NCBI RefSeq assembly: GCF_008370045.1
Contig: NZ_VOBN01000009.1
Span: forward strand, 186,001-250,000
DNA: 64,000 nt
Source of the DNA: Pseudomonas sp. ANT_J12
Lineage (GTDB): Bacteria > Pseudomonadota > Gammaproteobacteria > Pseudomonadales > Pseudomonadaceae
Direction of reading: 5' to 3'
In this document: piece by piece, positions 41,949 through 50,288 of the stretch
Layout of the letters: every line of letters begins with the position of its first letter
How positions within the stretch are numbered: the first letter of the stretch is position 1
Made by a program: the position numbers and the translations under genes
The notes under the pieces: generated by a model
What the model saw: the letters and a program-made list of their open reading frames with translations, nothing else
What the model was told of the DNA's origin: nothing
Database searches by the model: none

Positions 41949-41981
41949 AAAAAATCCCCGACTGGTTCGGGGATTTTTTTT
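41949..41981 (+). terminator. Terminator of deaD
   Basis: AAAAATCCCCGA-CTGGT-TCGGGGATTTTTTTT: a strong stem with a T run, 28 bases behind the stop. Confidence 0.93.
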
Positions 41982-41984
41982 GCC

Positions 41985-42018
41985 TGATCGTTCCCACGCA
42001 GAGTGTAGGAACGATCAG
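41985..42018. repeat. Short single type A palindrome
   Basis: CTGATCGTTCC...GGAACGATCAG around CACGCAGAGTGTA: one palindromic unit with the outer arms of the type A element but none of the inner part. It sits between deaD and the dioxygenase stop. Confidence 0.75.
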
Positions 42019-42786
42019 TTAACCAAAGCGATAAATATCCATGCCCAAGGCACCCATGGTGAACCCCTGGTGCGCAATCCCGAATTCGCCCCCGGCCCCG
42101 CGGGCAAAGTACAACGGCAGCAAGTGCTCATCACTCGGATGATTGCGCACCGCGCTTGGCGCTTGCTGACGATAATCGTGCAATGCGGCTTCATCGTTGG
42201 CGGCAAGCTTTTCAATCATCCAGTCGCGAAAGGCCTTGGCCCACGGCTCGACACTTTCCGGGCCGGCATGCCAGTCCAGTTCACGCAGGTTGTGGGTGAT
42301 GCTCCCAGAGCCGATCAACAGCACGCCGTGCTCGCGCAGGCTGGCCAGCGCATGGCCGACACGGGTTTGCAGGGCCGGGCCGCCACGGGTTGGCAGTGAG
42401 ACTTGCACCACCGGGATGTCGGCCTGGGGGTACATCAATGACAGCGGCACCCACACCCCGTGATCGAACGGGCGCTTGGCATCGATGCGCGCCGGCAGGT
42501 CATTCGCCTTGAGCAGCTCGACCACCTCGGCCGCCAGCTGCGGGTCGCCCGGCGCCGGGTATTGCACCTCAAACAGCGCCTTCGGAAAACCGCCGAAGTC
42601 ATGCCAGGTTTCTGGCTGGGGGTTGCCGCTGATTAATAGCTCATTACTTTCCCAATGCGCAGACACAATCACGATGGCTTTTGGCCTGGGCATTTCTGCC
42701 GCCAGGCGCGCCAGGGCGGGACCGCTGGCGCCCGGTTCCAGTGCCAACATCGGCGAACCATGGGATATGTAGAGGCTGGGGAACAT
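42019..42786 (-). CDS. ygiD: YgiD-type extradiol dioxygenase (LigB family)
   Basis: 255 residues. Metal-binding blocks: YISHGSPMLAL (His9), VSAHWESN, PFDHGVWVPL and HPSDEHLLPLYFA near the C-terminus. This size and these motifs match the DODA-type 4,5-DOPA dioxygenases such as YgiD. Its substrate here is probably a catechol-like compound; physiological role unclear. It is divergent from tpm with about 100 AT-rich bases between. Confidence 0.88.
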   Translation of the reverse strand: MFPSLYISHGSPMLALEPGASGPALARLAAEMPRPKAIVIVSAHWESNELLISGNPQPETWHDFGGFPKALFEVQYPAPGDPQLAAEVVELLKANDLPARIDAKRPFDHGVWVPLSLMYPQADIPVVQVSLPTRGGPALQTRVGHALASLREHGVLLIGSGSITHNLRELDWHAGPESVEPWAKAFRDWMIEKLAANDEAALHDYRQQAPSAVRNHPSDEHLLPLYFARGAGGEFGIAHQGFTMGALGMDIYRFG

Positions 42787-42889
42787 GAAAGAGCTCCTGA
42801 GGGGTAAGATGGCGTCATCTTCAGTCAGATCATTGATCTAAATCTAATATAAGTTTTAGGGTCTTTTGATCGAATTTTCGGGATTAATT

Positions 42890-43543
42890 ATGCAGCCGGA
42901 GTTTTGGCACAAGCGGTGGACGTCGAATCAGATCGGCTTTCACCTGCCGGAAGTGAATCCATATCTGCAACGGTACTGGCCGCAACTGGGCCTGGAAGAG
43001 GGCGCGCGCGTACTGGTGCCGTTATGTGGCAAAAGCCTGGACCTGCTGTGGCTGGCAAAATGCGGTCACGAGGTATTGGGCATCGAATTGTCGGAAAAGG
43101 CCGTGGAGGACTTTTTCCACGAGCATCAATTTGACCCGGACGTGAGCGACCAGGGCCCGTTCACGGTCTATCGCGCCGGCTCGATCGAAATCTGGTGTGG
43201 TGATTTCTTCGCCCTGACCGCCGGTGATGTTGCCGATTGCAGCGCGCTGTATGACCGCGCGGCGTTGATCGCCTTGCCACCGAAGATGCGTGAGCAATAC
43301 GCCGAGCATCTGAAGCGGATTGTGCCGAAGGACTCCCTGGGGCTGTTGATTACCCTGGATTACGAGCAGGCACAAAAGGACGGACCGCCGTTTGCCGTAC
43401 TGGACGATGAAGTGCAGCGGTTGTTCGGGGCAGCCTGGAAATTGAAGATTCTGGAAGATCAGGATGTGCTGGGCGAGAGCTGGAAGTTTATCGAAAGCGG
43501 TGTGACGCGGCTTGAAGAGCGGGTGTATCGCTTGGTGAGTTGA
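42890..43543 (+). CDS. tpm: Thiopurine S-methyltransferase
   Basis: 217 residues, the usual bacterial TPMT size. FWHKRWTSNQIGFHLPEVNPYL, VLVPLCGKSLDLLWLA (SAM motif I), GHEVLGIELSEKA and DRAALIALPPKMRE are all family-diagnostic. It methylates thiopurines and, in pseudomonads, selenium and tellurium compounds, giving volatile products. The ATG at 42890 lacks a strong ribosome site, but the frame starts in the expected place. Confidence 0.95.
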   Translation: MQPEFWHKRWTSNQIGFHLPEVNPYLQRYWPQLGLEEGARVLVPLCGKSLDLLWLAKCGHEVLGIELSEKAVEDFFHEHQFDPDVSDQGPFTVYRAGSIEIWCGDFFALTAGDVADCSALYDRAALIALPPKMREQYAEHLKRIVPKDSLGLLITLDYEQAQKDGPPFAVLDDEVQRLFGAAWKLKILEDQDVLGESWKFIESGVTRLEERVYRLVS

Positions 43544-43561
43544 TTCAAAAAGCAGTAGACA

Positions 43562-43593
43562 CAAAAAAGGGGCGATCAATCGATCGCCCCTTC
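43562..43593 (-). terminator. Terminator of htpX
   Basis: GGGGCGATCAATCGATCGCCCC forms a stem; on the minus strand it ends in a T run (the A run at 43562-43568 on plus). It lies between the convergent tpm and htpX genes. Confidence 0.85.
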
Positions 43594-43612
43594 GTGTTTC
43601 TGCGCAGGACTA

Positions 43613-44500
43613 TCAGCCCCGGCGACGCAACGCGTCAATACGCTCTTCCAGCGGCGGGTGGCTCATGAACATGCGGGCGAAGCCCTGTTTGATGCCACCG
43701 TTGATGCCGAATGCGGTCAGGGTGTCCGGCATGTGCACCGGCATCCCTTGTTCGGCCCGCAGGCGCTGCAGGGCGCCGATCATTGCGCTGGTACCGGCCA
43801 GGCGTGCGCCGGCTTCGTCGGCACGGAACTCGCGTTTGCGCGAGAACCACATGACGATCGAGCTGGCGAGGATACCCAGCACCAGTTCGGCGATGATGGT
43901 CGCCACGTAGTAGGCGATGCCCTGGCCTTCTTCGTTCTTGAAGATCACCTTGTCGACAAAATTGCCGATGATCCGCGCGAAGAACATTACGAAGGTGTTC
44001 ACCACGCCCTGGATCAGCGCCAGGGTGACCATGTCGCCATTGGCCACGTGACCGATCTCGTGGGCCAGCACGGCTTTGACTTCATCCGGCGAGAACCGCT
44101 CGAGCAGGCCCTGGCTGACCGCGACCAGCGCGTCGTTCTTGTTCCAGCCGGTGGCGAAGGCGTTGGCCTCGTAGGCAGGGAAAATCCCGACTTCGGGCAT
44201 CTTGATCCCGGCTTCGCGCGACAGTTGTTCGACCGTTTGCAGCAGCCATTGCTCGTGACGGGTGCGCGGCTGGGTGATGATTTGGGTACTGGTGCTCATC
44301 TTCGCCATCCACTTGGAGATGAACAGCGAGAACAGCGAGCCGGCGAAACCAAAGACCGCACAGAAAATCAGCAGCTGATTGAGGTTCAGATCAACCCCGT
44401 TGGCCGCCATGAACCCGTTGAAGCCGAAAAGGCTCAGGGTGATGCTGGCAATCAGCACGACCGCCAGGTTAGTGGCCAAAAACAGCAGAATGCGCATCAT
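43613..44500 (-). CDS. htpX: HtpX, membrane zinc metalloprotease
   Basis: 295 residues. Two N-terminal membrane segments (about 4-25 and 38-62), the zinc motif HEIGH followed by two more hydrophobic segments, the distal Glu in REFRADEAGA, and the C-terminal MSHPPLEERIDALR. This is full-length HtpX, a stress-induced quality-control protease of the inner membrane. Two adjacent ATGs (44500, 44497) are possible. Confidence 0.96.
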   Translation of the reverse strand: MMRILLFLATNLAVVLIASITLSLFGFNGFMAANGVDLNLNQLLIFCAVFGFAGSLFSLFISKWMAKMSTSTQIITQPRTRHEQWLLQTVEQLSREAGIKMPEVGIFPAYEANAFATGWNKNDALVAVSQGLLERFSPDEVKAVLAHEIGHVANGDMVTLALIQGVVNTFVMFFARIIGNFVDKVIFKNEEGQGIAYYVATIIAELVLGILASSIVMWFSRKREFRADEAGARLAGTSAMIGALQRLRAEQGMPVHMPDTLTAFGINGGIKQGFARMFMSHPPLEERIDALRRRG

Positions 44501-44816
44501 GGTTGTAGAAATCTCCTCATGCTTAAGATGTAGCGTACTGCGGGGTATATAAGGTGCTGCACCGTGCTATTCAACCGAGTGACTATTTCAAACTGTGTCC
44601 TACAGCAACAGTTTAGCCGCGTGCAGGCAATTTCCGACGCTGATGCAGGACGTGGTTGTCAGTCGATGGACGACGCGGCCCCCGTCTTTGTTAGACGCGA
44701 GCAGGAAATCGGCGAACAGGTGGTGGTGACGGCAAGGATGGGCGGCAGGGCGCAGAGATGTGTTGCTGAATCAATCACCGTGCGACCCGGAACCGAGTCG
44801 CACGGTGTCCGTCAGC
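44501..44816. other. Gap between htpX and alaA
   Basis: 316 bases. Beside alaA there is an 11-bp inverted repeat CACCGTGCGAC / GTCGCACGGTG at 44776-44807, a probable alaA 3' hairpin, though no clear T run follows on the minus strand. The part next to htpX should hold its promoter. I see no gene in the remainder; the small open frames have no motifs or ribosome sites. Confidence 0.5.
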
Positions 44817-46028
44817 TTACTGGCGGTAAGTCTTGAGGAAGTTGCCGATCCGGCCGATGGCCTGATCCAGTTCGTCCACCCGGGGCAGGGTGACCACACG
44901 GAAGTGATCCGGCCACGGCCAGTTGAACGCCGTGCCTTGCACCACCAGCAGCTTCTCGGACAGCAGCAGGTCGAGCACGAACTTCTCGTCGTTGTGGATC
45001 GGGCAGACTTTCGGGTCGATGCGCGGGAAGGCATACAACGCGCCCATCGGCTTGACGCAGCTCACGCCCGGGATGTCGTTGAGCAATTCCCAGGTGCGAT
45101 TACGCTGTTCCAGCAAGCGACCTTGCGGCAACACCAGGTCATTGATGCTCTGGTAGCCGCCGAGTGCGGTCTGGATCGCGTGCTGACTCGGTACGTTGGC
45201 ACACAGGCGCATGTTCGCCAGCATGTCGATGCCTTCGATGTAGCTCTGGGCGTGGTGTTTCGGCCCGGAAATGGCGATCCAGCCGGAACGGAAACCGGCC
45301 ACGCGGTAGGACTTGGACAGACCGTTGAAGGTCAGGCACAGCAGGTCCGGCGCCAGGGACGCGGTGCAGATGTGCACGGCGTCGTCGTAGAGGATCTTGT
45401 CGTAGATTTCGTCGGAGAACACCACCAGGTTGTGCGAGCGGGCCAGTTCGAGCATGCCCAGCAGCACTTCCTTCGAATACACCGCGCCAGTCGGGTTGTT
45501 CGGGTTGATGATCACCAGCGCCTTGGTGTTCGGTGTGATCTTGGCCTTGATGTCGGCCAGGTCCGGGAACCAGTCGGCGCCTTCATCGCACAGGTAATGC
45601 ACCGGGTTGCCGCCGGCCAGGCTGACCGCGGCGGTCCACAGCGGATAGTCGGGGGCCGGCACCAGCACTTCGTCGCCGTTGTTGAGCAGGGCCTGCATCG
45701 ACATCACGATCAGCTCGGAAACGCCGTTGCCCAGGTAGATGTCTTCGATGCCGACGCCTTCGACCTGCTTCTGCTGGTAGTACTGCATCACGGCTTTACG
45801 CGCGCTGAACAGGCCTTTGGAATCGCTGTAGCCCTGGGCGGTCGGCAGGTTGCGGATCACGTCCTGGAGGATTTCATCCGGCGCTTCGAAACCAAAGGGC
45901 GCCGGGTTGCCGATGTTCAGCTTGAGGATGCGATGGCCTTCCTCTTCCAGGCGTTTGGCGTGCTTGAGCACTGGGCCGCGAATGTCGTAGCAGACGTTGG
46001 CGAGCTTGTTCGATTTGCTGACCTGCAT
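44817..46028 (-). CDS. alaA: AlaA-type glutamate-pyruvate aminotransferase
   Basis: 403 residues from the ATG at 46028. NIGNPAPFGFEAP, YSDSKGLFSARKAVMQYY, IINPNNPTGAVYS and the pyridoxal-phosphate Lys in FNGLSKSYRVAGFRSGW place it with AlaA/YfbQ, the main alanine-forming transaminase. The C-terminal FRVVTLPRVDELDQAI is also conserved. Long frames extend upstream but lack a ribosome site. Next to it msrB is transcribed divergently. Confidence 0.93.
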   Translation of the reverse strand: MQVSKSNKLANVCYDIRGPVLKHAKRLEEEGHRILKLNIGNPAPFGFEAPDEILQDVIRNLPTAQGYSDSKGLFSARKAVMQYYQQKQVEGVGIEDIYLGNGVSELIVMSMQALLNNGDEVLVPAPDYPLWTAAVSLAGGNPVHYLCDEGADWFPDLADIKAKITPNTKALVIINPNNPTGAVYSKEVLLGMLELARSHNLVVFSDEIYDKILYDDAVHICTASLAPDLLCLTFNGLSKSYRVAGFRSGWIAISGPKHHAQSYIEGIDMLANMRLCANVPSQHAIQTALGGYQSINDLVLPQGRLLEQRNRTWELLNDIPGVSCVKPMGALYAFPRIDPKVCPIHNDEKFVLDLLLSEKLLVVQGTAFNWPWPDHFRVVTLPRVDELDQAIGRIGNFLKTYRQ

Positions 46029-46253
46029 GGCGATGTGTTCCCGAAAATGAACGATCCAGGCGGCGTGTGAACGACCGTACTGGGAATCCTGCGTATTCAC
46101 ACAGGCCTGACGCCTGCGATGGCGACACTCATAATCCGTTTGAATGCGCGGTGTCTGGCTGCCAGACTGGCGTTTGACGAGGCGCAATCATACGTGCCGC
46201 CCGATCCTTGGAAAAGGTACAGATCGGGCTTTTTCAGCTGCTGAGGTGTGACG

Positions 46254-46649
46254 ATGGAAAAGTTGGATAAAACCCTGGAAGAATGGAAGGCGATGCTCGA
46301 CCCGGAGCAGTACAACGTTTGCCGCCTCAAGGGCACTGAGCGTCCGTTCTCCGGCAAGTACAACGACAGCAAGGTCGACGGCGTTTACCACTGCATCTGC
46401 TGTAACGAGCCGTTGTTCGATTCCAGGACCAAATTCGATTCCGGCTGCGGCTGGCCGAGCTTCTACGCGCCGATCGGCGACAGTGCGATGGTCGAGATCC
46501 GCGACGTCAGCCACGGCATGATCCGCACCGAAGTGGTCTGCGCCAAGTGCGATGCGCACCTGGGCCACGTGTTCCCGGATGGCCCGCCACCGACCGGTTT
46601 GCGTTATTGCATCAACTCGGTGTGCCTGGACCTGGTTCCCCGCGGATAA
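46254..46649 (+). CDS. msrB: Methionine-R-sulfoxide reductase B
   Basis: 131 residues from the ATG at 46254, with GAGG 7 bases upstream. Zinc-binding pairs CICCNEPLF and CAKCDAHLGHVF, FDSGCGWPSFY and the catalytic Cys in RYCINSVCLDL are all present. It repairs the R form of protein-bound methionine sulfoxide. The start is 226 bases from the divergent alaA start. Confidence 0.96.
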   Translation: MEKLDKTLEEWKAMLDPEQYNVCRLKGTERPFSGKYNDSKVDGVYHCICCNEPLFDSRTKFDSGCGWPSFYAPIGDSAMVEIRDVSHGMIRTEVVCAKCDAHLGHVFPDGPPPTGLRYCINSVCLDLVPRG

Positions 46650-46663
46650 CCCGAATCCCTCTG

Positions 46664-46756
46664 CTGTAGGAGCAAAGCTTGCTCGCGATGGCGTCTTAAC
46701 ATTCAACAATGATGTTGACTGATCCGACGCTTTCGCGAGCAAGCTTCGCTCCTAAA
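46664..46756. repeat. Palindromic intergenic repeat (type C)
   Basis: TGTAGGAGCAAAGCTTGCTC and following GCGATGGCGTC at the left, with GACGCTTTCGCGAGCAAGCTTCGCTCCTA-like inverse at the right (given in part). Both arms carry the AAGCTTGCTCGC variant of the type C sequence. It is followed directly by a six-copy hexamer array. Confidence 0.85.
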
Positions 46757-46792
46757 GGTACAGGTACAGGTACAGGTACAGGTACAGGTACA
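46757..46792 (+). repeat. Hexanucleotide tandem array (GGTACA)6
   Basis: Six exact head-to-tail copies of GGTACA, followed by GGG. It begins at the right end of the type C palindrome and ends 93 bases before gpx. Perfect copies suggest recent slippage, and copy number may vary between isolates. Confidence 0.95.
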
Positions 46793-46822
46793 GGGATTGG
46801 CGTGGGTTCTATTGATTTATTA

Positions 46823-46836
46823 AATTGCACACAATT
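46823..46836 (+). promoter_or_regulatory. Candidate OspR operator before gpx
   Basis: AATTGCACACAATT, a perfect 5-bp inverted repeat with a 4-base centre, followed by a second CAATTG. It sits 49 bases ahead of the gpx start in an AT-rich stretch, and the MarR-type regulator OspR is encoded right behind gpx. Assignment is by position only. Confidence 0.5.
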
Positions 46837-46885
46837 CAATTGCTCGCTATGTTCAACGCTTCTTCCATCCTCTGGAGCCCGAACC

Positions 46886-47371
46886 ATGAGCGACAACCTG
46901 CTGAGTATCCCGGTGACCACCATCAAGGGTGAACAGAAAACCCTGTCCGACTTCGCCGGCAAAGCCGTGTTGGTGGTCAATACCGCCAGCAAATGCGGCT
47001 TCACCCCACAGTACAAAGGTCTGGAAGCGCTGTGGCAGACCTACAAGGATCAAGGGCTGGTGGTGCTCGGCTTCCCCTGCAACCAGTTCGGCAAGCAAGA
47101 GCCGGGCAATGAAGGGGCGATATCCGAGTTCTGCGAGTTGAACTACGGCGTCAGCTTCCCGCTGTTCAAAAAGATCGATGTCAACGGTTCCGACGCCCAT
47201 CCGCTGTTCGTGCAACTGAAAAAGCGCGCACCGGGCCTGTTGGGTTCCCAAGGCATCAAGTGGAACTTCACCAAGTTCCTGATCGGCAAGGACGGCCAGT
47301 TGGTCAAGCGCTTCGCCCCGGCCACCAAGCCGCAGGACCTGAGCGCCGAGATTGAAGCCCTGCTCAAATGA
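46886..47371 (+). CDS. Glutathione peroxidase family thiol peroxidase
   Basis: 161 residues from the ATG at 46886, with GGAG 8 bases upstream. NTASKCGFTPQYKGLE has Cys in place of selenocysteine; GFPCNQFGKQEPG and KWNFTKFLIGKDG complete the active site. It reduces peroxides, probably with thioredoxin. The frame extends upstream through the GGTACA array (reading Gly-Thr repeats), but that part is not expected to be translated. It overlaps the regulator gene as ATGA. Confidence 0.94.
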   Translation: MSDNLLSIPVTTIKGEQKTLSDFAGKAVLVVNTASKCGFTPQYKGLEALWQTYKDQGLVVLGFPCNQFGKQEPGNEGAISEFCELNYGVSFPLFKKIDVNGSDAHPLFVQLKKRAPGLLGSQGIKWNFTKFLIGKDGQLVKRFAPATKPQDLSAEIEALLK

Positions 47372-47829
47372 ACAGCGTGTCCGCCGATTCGCTGAAGCTC
47401 GACAGCCAACTGTGCTTCAAGCTGTATGCCGCTTCCCGGGCGGTGATTCGTGGCTACAAGCCGATGCTCGATCAGCTCGGCCTGACCTACCCGCAATACT
47501 TGGCGATGCTGGTGTTGTGGGAATGGCAGGAAGCGGCTCCGCAGCAGCCAACCGTCAAAGCCCTGGGTGAACGCCTGGCGCTGGATTCCGGCACGCTCAC
47601 GCCGTTGCTTAAACGGCTTGAGCAACTGCAACTGGTCCAGCGCCAGCGTTCGGCGCGGGATGAGCGTGAGGTGCACCTGAGCCTGACGCCAGCCGGCCTG
47701 ACCTTGCGCGAGCAGGTCGGGCCGCTCAAGGCGCGCCTGCTCTGCGACAGCGGCGTTGATCTCAATCACTTGAATGAACTGCGCGAGGGCCTTGATCAGC
47801 TGTTGGGGCAGATCAAAGCACTGTCGTAG
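47368..47829 (+). CDS. ospR: OspR-like MarR/OhrR-family redox regulator
   Basis: 153 residues. SQLCFKLYAASRAVIRGYKPML keeps the peroxide-reactive Cys, and LGLTYPQYLAMLVLWE is the OhrR/OspR hallmark. It is close to OhrR (31714), but the partner gene is glutathione peroxidase, the arrangement of OspR-Gpx in P. aeruginosa. It starts inside the gpx stop (ATGA) and is therefore autoregulated with gpx if it binds the upstream palindrome. Its 3' end overlaps the convergent sagS by 17 bases. Confidence 0.85.
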   Translation: MNSVSADSLKLDSQLCFKLYAASRAVIRGYKPMLDQLGLTYPQYLAMLVLWEWQEAAPQQPTVKALGERLALDSGTLTPLLKRLEQLQLVQRQRSARDEREVHLSLTPAGLTLREQVGPLKARLLCDSGVDLNHLNELREGLDQLLGQIKALS

Positions 47830-50176
47830 TCGGTATCCACAAGTCGAGCAGGGCGGCCAGTTCTTCCCGGCGGAAGGGTTTGGCCAGGTAGTCGCTCATG
47901 CCCGCCGCACGGCAGCGCTCGCGTTCTTCGGACATGGCGTTGGCGGTCAGGGCGACAATCGGCAGCTGCGGCCAGCGCCCGCTGCGGCGGATGTGCCGAC
48001 TGGCCTCGTAGCCGTCCATCACCGGCATGTTGCAGTCCATCAGCACCAGATCGAATTCACTCAGCTCCAGCTGATCCAGGGCTTCGGCACCGTGAGCCGC
48101 GACAATCACCTCGCAACCGAGTTTGCCGAGCATGCCCTTGGCCACCAATTGATTGACCGGGTTGTCCTCCACCAGCAACACCCGACCGCGGCGTTGAGGG
48201 GTGAGGGCGTCGAGGCGGGCGTCGTTGATTGTGCTGGTGTCCGGTTGCAGGATCCGGCGCAATGTCTGATAGAGCGCGTTACGTGCCAATGGCCGCGCCT
48301 GTTGCTGCAACGGCGCCAGGGCCGCGGCTTCTTCGCTGGGCATGAAACTGCCATAAGCGGTGACCAGCAGGATCGGTGCGCTGAGCGTGGTACGCAGGCC
48401 GAACAGGCATTCCGGGCAGTCAGTGATCAACACATCCGGTTCCAGGCCGAGCAAGGAATCCTCGATGGAGCGCTGCTGATAGTCGAGCCCCCATAACGGC
48501 AACAACCCTTTCAACAGTTCCGCCAGGCCACTGCTGGCGGCCGTAATCGCGATGACCTTGCCTTGCAACGGCTGCGGCGCGATGGCGCGGGTGTGGGCGG
48601 GCAACGGCAGGTCAGCGCAGAACTGGCTGCCGAACCCGGCTTCGGAACTGATCGTCAACCGTCCCTGCATGGCTTCGCAGAGGTTGAACGTCAGCGCCAG
48701 CCCCAGCCCGGTGCCGCCGAATTGCCGGGTAATGCCGGCGCCGGCCTGGGTGAAGGGCTGGAAGATTTTCACCTGGGCGTCCTGGGCGATGCCGATGCCG
48801 GTGTCGCAGACCTCGATGCGCACGCCGTCCTCAAAGGTGGACAGCCGCACATCGACCCGCCCGAAACGGGTGAACTTGAGCGCGTTGGACAGCAGGTTGC
48901 TGACAATCTGCCTGACCCGGGTCGGGTCGCCCAGCACCAGGGCCGGAAACTGCGGATCGATCAGGCAGGCCAGTTCGACGCTGGGCGCGGCGTTCTGCGA
49001 CAGCAGGTTGGCGGTGTCCTCGATCAGCGAGCCGAGGTCGAACGGAATGTGTTCGAGCTCCAGTTGGCCGGCATCGAATTTCGACAGGTCGAGAATATCG
49101 TTGAGCAGCTCCACCAACACCTTGCCCGAGTCATGGGCGATGGACAGCTGTTGCTGTTGTTCGGCATTCAGCGGTCCATCGAGCGAGAGCGCGATCATCC
49201 CCAGCAGGCCATTGAGCGGCGTGCGGATTTCATGGCTCATGTTGGCCAGGAACGCCGAGCGTGCTTCGGCCATGTCCAGGGCCGTCCGGCGGGCGACTTC
49301 CAGTTCCTCGTTGGATTGGCTGAGCCGGGTGTTGATCGCCTTGAGTTCGGCAGTGCGGGCCGAGACGATATTTTCCAGTTGCCCGAGGTAATCGGTCAGG
49401 CGATTTTCGGCGTTGCGTCGTTGCTGGATTTCGGTGGCGATGTTTTCGAACTGTTGATTGGCGACCTTGACCAACACGCCGATTTCATCGTTTTCATGCC
49501 CCGCCGGGTACTCCAGCCACGTCGGTTCCGCGCTGCGCGGATCACGGCCGCTGAGTTCGCGGATAACCCGCACCAGTGGCTTGGTCAGCATCACGTAGAA
49601 CAACGCCAGCAGGATCCCGGTCAGGATCAGGCTGCGGGCGAACCCGTTGAGCAGCGTCACTTCGGCCCGGCGCAGGAAACGGCTGCCGAAGGCATAGGTG
49701 TCGACCTCCAGTTGCAAGGTGCCGAGGGATTCGGCAGGCAAGTGGTCGAGGTAGAGGCGGTCTTCGAACTGGCGGTTGGCGCCAAACAGGAAGTCGCTGA
49801 TCAGCCGATAACCGTCCTGCTGGCCCTGGCGTTTGACGCTGGCGAGCACGGTATTGTTGTTGTCGGTCAATTGCGCGCTGATGATCGCTGGCGAGCGCAG
49901 CAGGCCCATGGTCAGTTCCTGGGCGAGCTCGGCGTCGATGTTGTAGGCGATGCGTGAGGCCGGGTTGTGGCTGATTTCCAGCAAAGACAGTATTTCACGG
50001 TTGATGGAGGCGTCTTCGCTGGCATAATCGATGCCTATTTGCACCAGACTGAGCAAGGTGCCCAGTATGAAACCGACCAGCACAGTGAGCCGGGCTTGTT
50101 TGTATGAAAGCCGGTGGGTGAACTTGATATCCATGGGGTGTTGAACCACTTCCGTTTCCCTTCGCTGCTCAAGCAT
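47813..50176 (-). CDS. sagS: SagS-like hybrid sensor kinase
   Basis: 787 residues from the ATG at 50176; another ATG at 50134 is possible and neither has a strong ribosome site. Two membrane segments (about 30-52 and 185-205) flank a periplasmic sensor of about 130 residues; then HAMP-like, coiled coil, HisKA (FLANMSHEIRTPLNG), HATPase (FGGTGLGLALTF) and a receiver domain (LLVEDNPVN, Asp in LVLMDCNMPVMDG). Its place beside ospR-gpx and its length match SagS, which steers surface attachment and HptB/Gac signalling in P. aeruginosa. Confidence 0.88.
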   Translation of the reverse strand: MLEQRRETEVVQHPMDIKFTHRLSYKQARLTVLVGFILGTLLSLVQIGIDYASEDASINREILSLLEISHNPASRIAYNIDAELAQELTMGLLRSPAIISAQLTDNNNTVLASVKRQGQQDGYRLISDFLFGANRQFEDRLYLDHLPAESLGTLQLEVDTYAFGSRFLRRAEVTLLNGFARSLILTGILLALFYVMLTKPLVRVIRELSGRDPRSAEPTWLEYPAGHENDEIGVLVKVANQQFENIATEIQQRRNAENRLTDYLGQLENIVSARTAELKAINTRLSQSNEELEVARRTALDMAEARSAFLANMSHEIRTPLNGLLGMIALSLDGPLNAEQQQQLSIAHDSGKVLVELLNDILDLSKFDAGQLELEHIPFDLGSLIEDTANLLSQNAAPSVELACLIDPQFPALVLGDPTRVRQIVSNLLSNALKFTRFGRVDVRLSTFEDGVRIEVCDTGIGIAQDAQVKIFQPFTQAGAGITRQFGGTGLGLALTFNLCEAMQGRLTISSEAGFGSQFCADLPLPAHTRAIAPQPLQGKVIAITAASSGLAELLKGLLPLWGLDYQQRSIEDSLLGLEPDVLITDCPECLFGLRTTLSAPILLVTAYGSFMPSEEAAALAPLQQQARPLARNALYQTLRRILQPDTSTINDARLDALTPQRRGRVLLVEDNPVNQLVAKGMLGKLGCEVIVAAHGAEALDQLELSEFDLVLMDCNMPVMDGYEASRHIRRSGRWPQLPIVALTANAMSEERERCRAAGMSDYLAKPFRREELAALLDLWIPTTTVL

Positions 50177-50288
50177 AGTCGATCATGCATGGATACCGAT
50201 GTTCCCGCACCGCCCCAGTTTGAGGGGGCCGGTTGATGTAAGTTGCCGTATCACCATCATTACTGTGAAACGTGCCCGAGGAGAAGAC

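Noticed and set aside
44760..46070. 436-codon open frame on the plus strand
   Set aside because: Antisense to alaA, whose motifs are complete in the opposite strand.
46709..46885. Upstream extension of gpx giving Gly-Thr repeats
   Set aside because: The extension reads through a palindrome and the GGTACA array; the ATG at 46886 has a proper ribosome site and gives the family's normal N-terminus.
48563..49957. 464-codon open frame on the plus strand
   Set aside because: Antisense to sagS; composition is that of a shadow frame.
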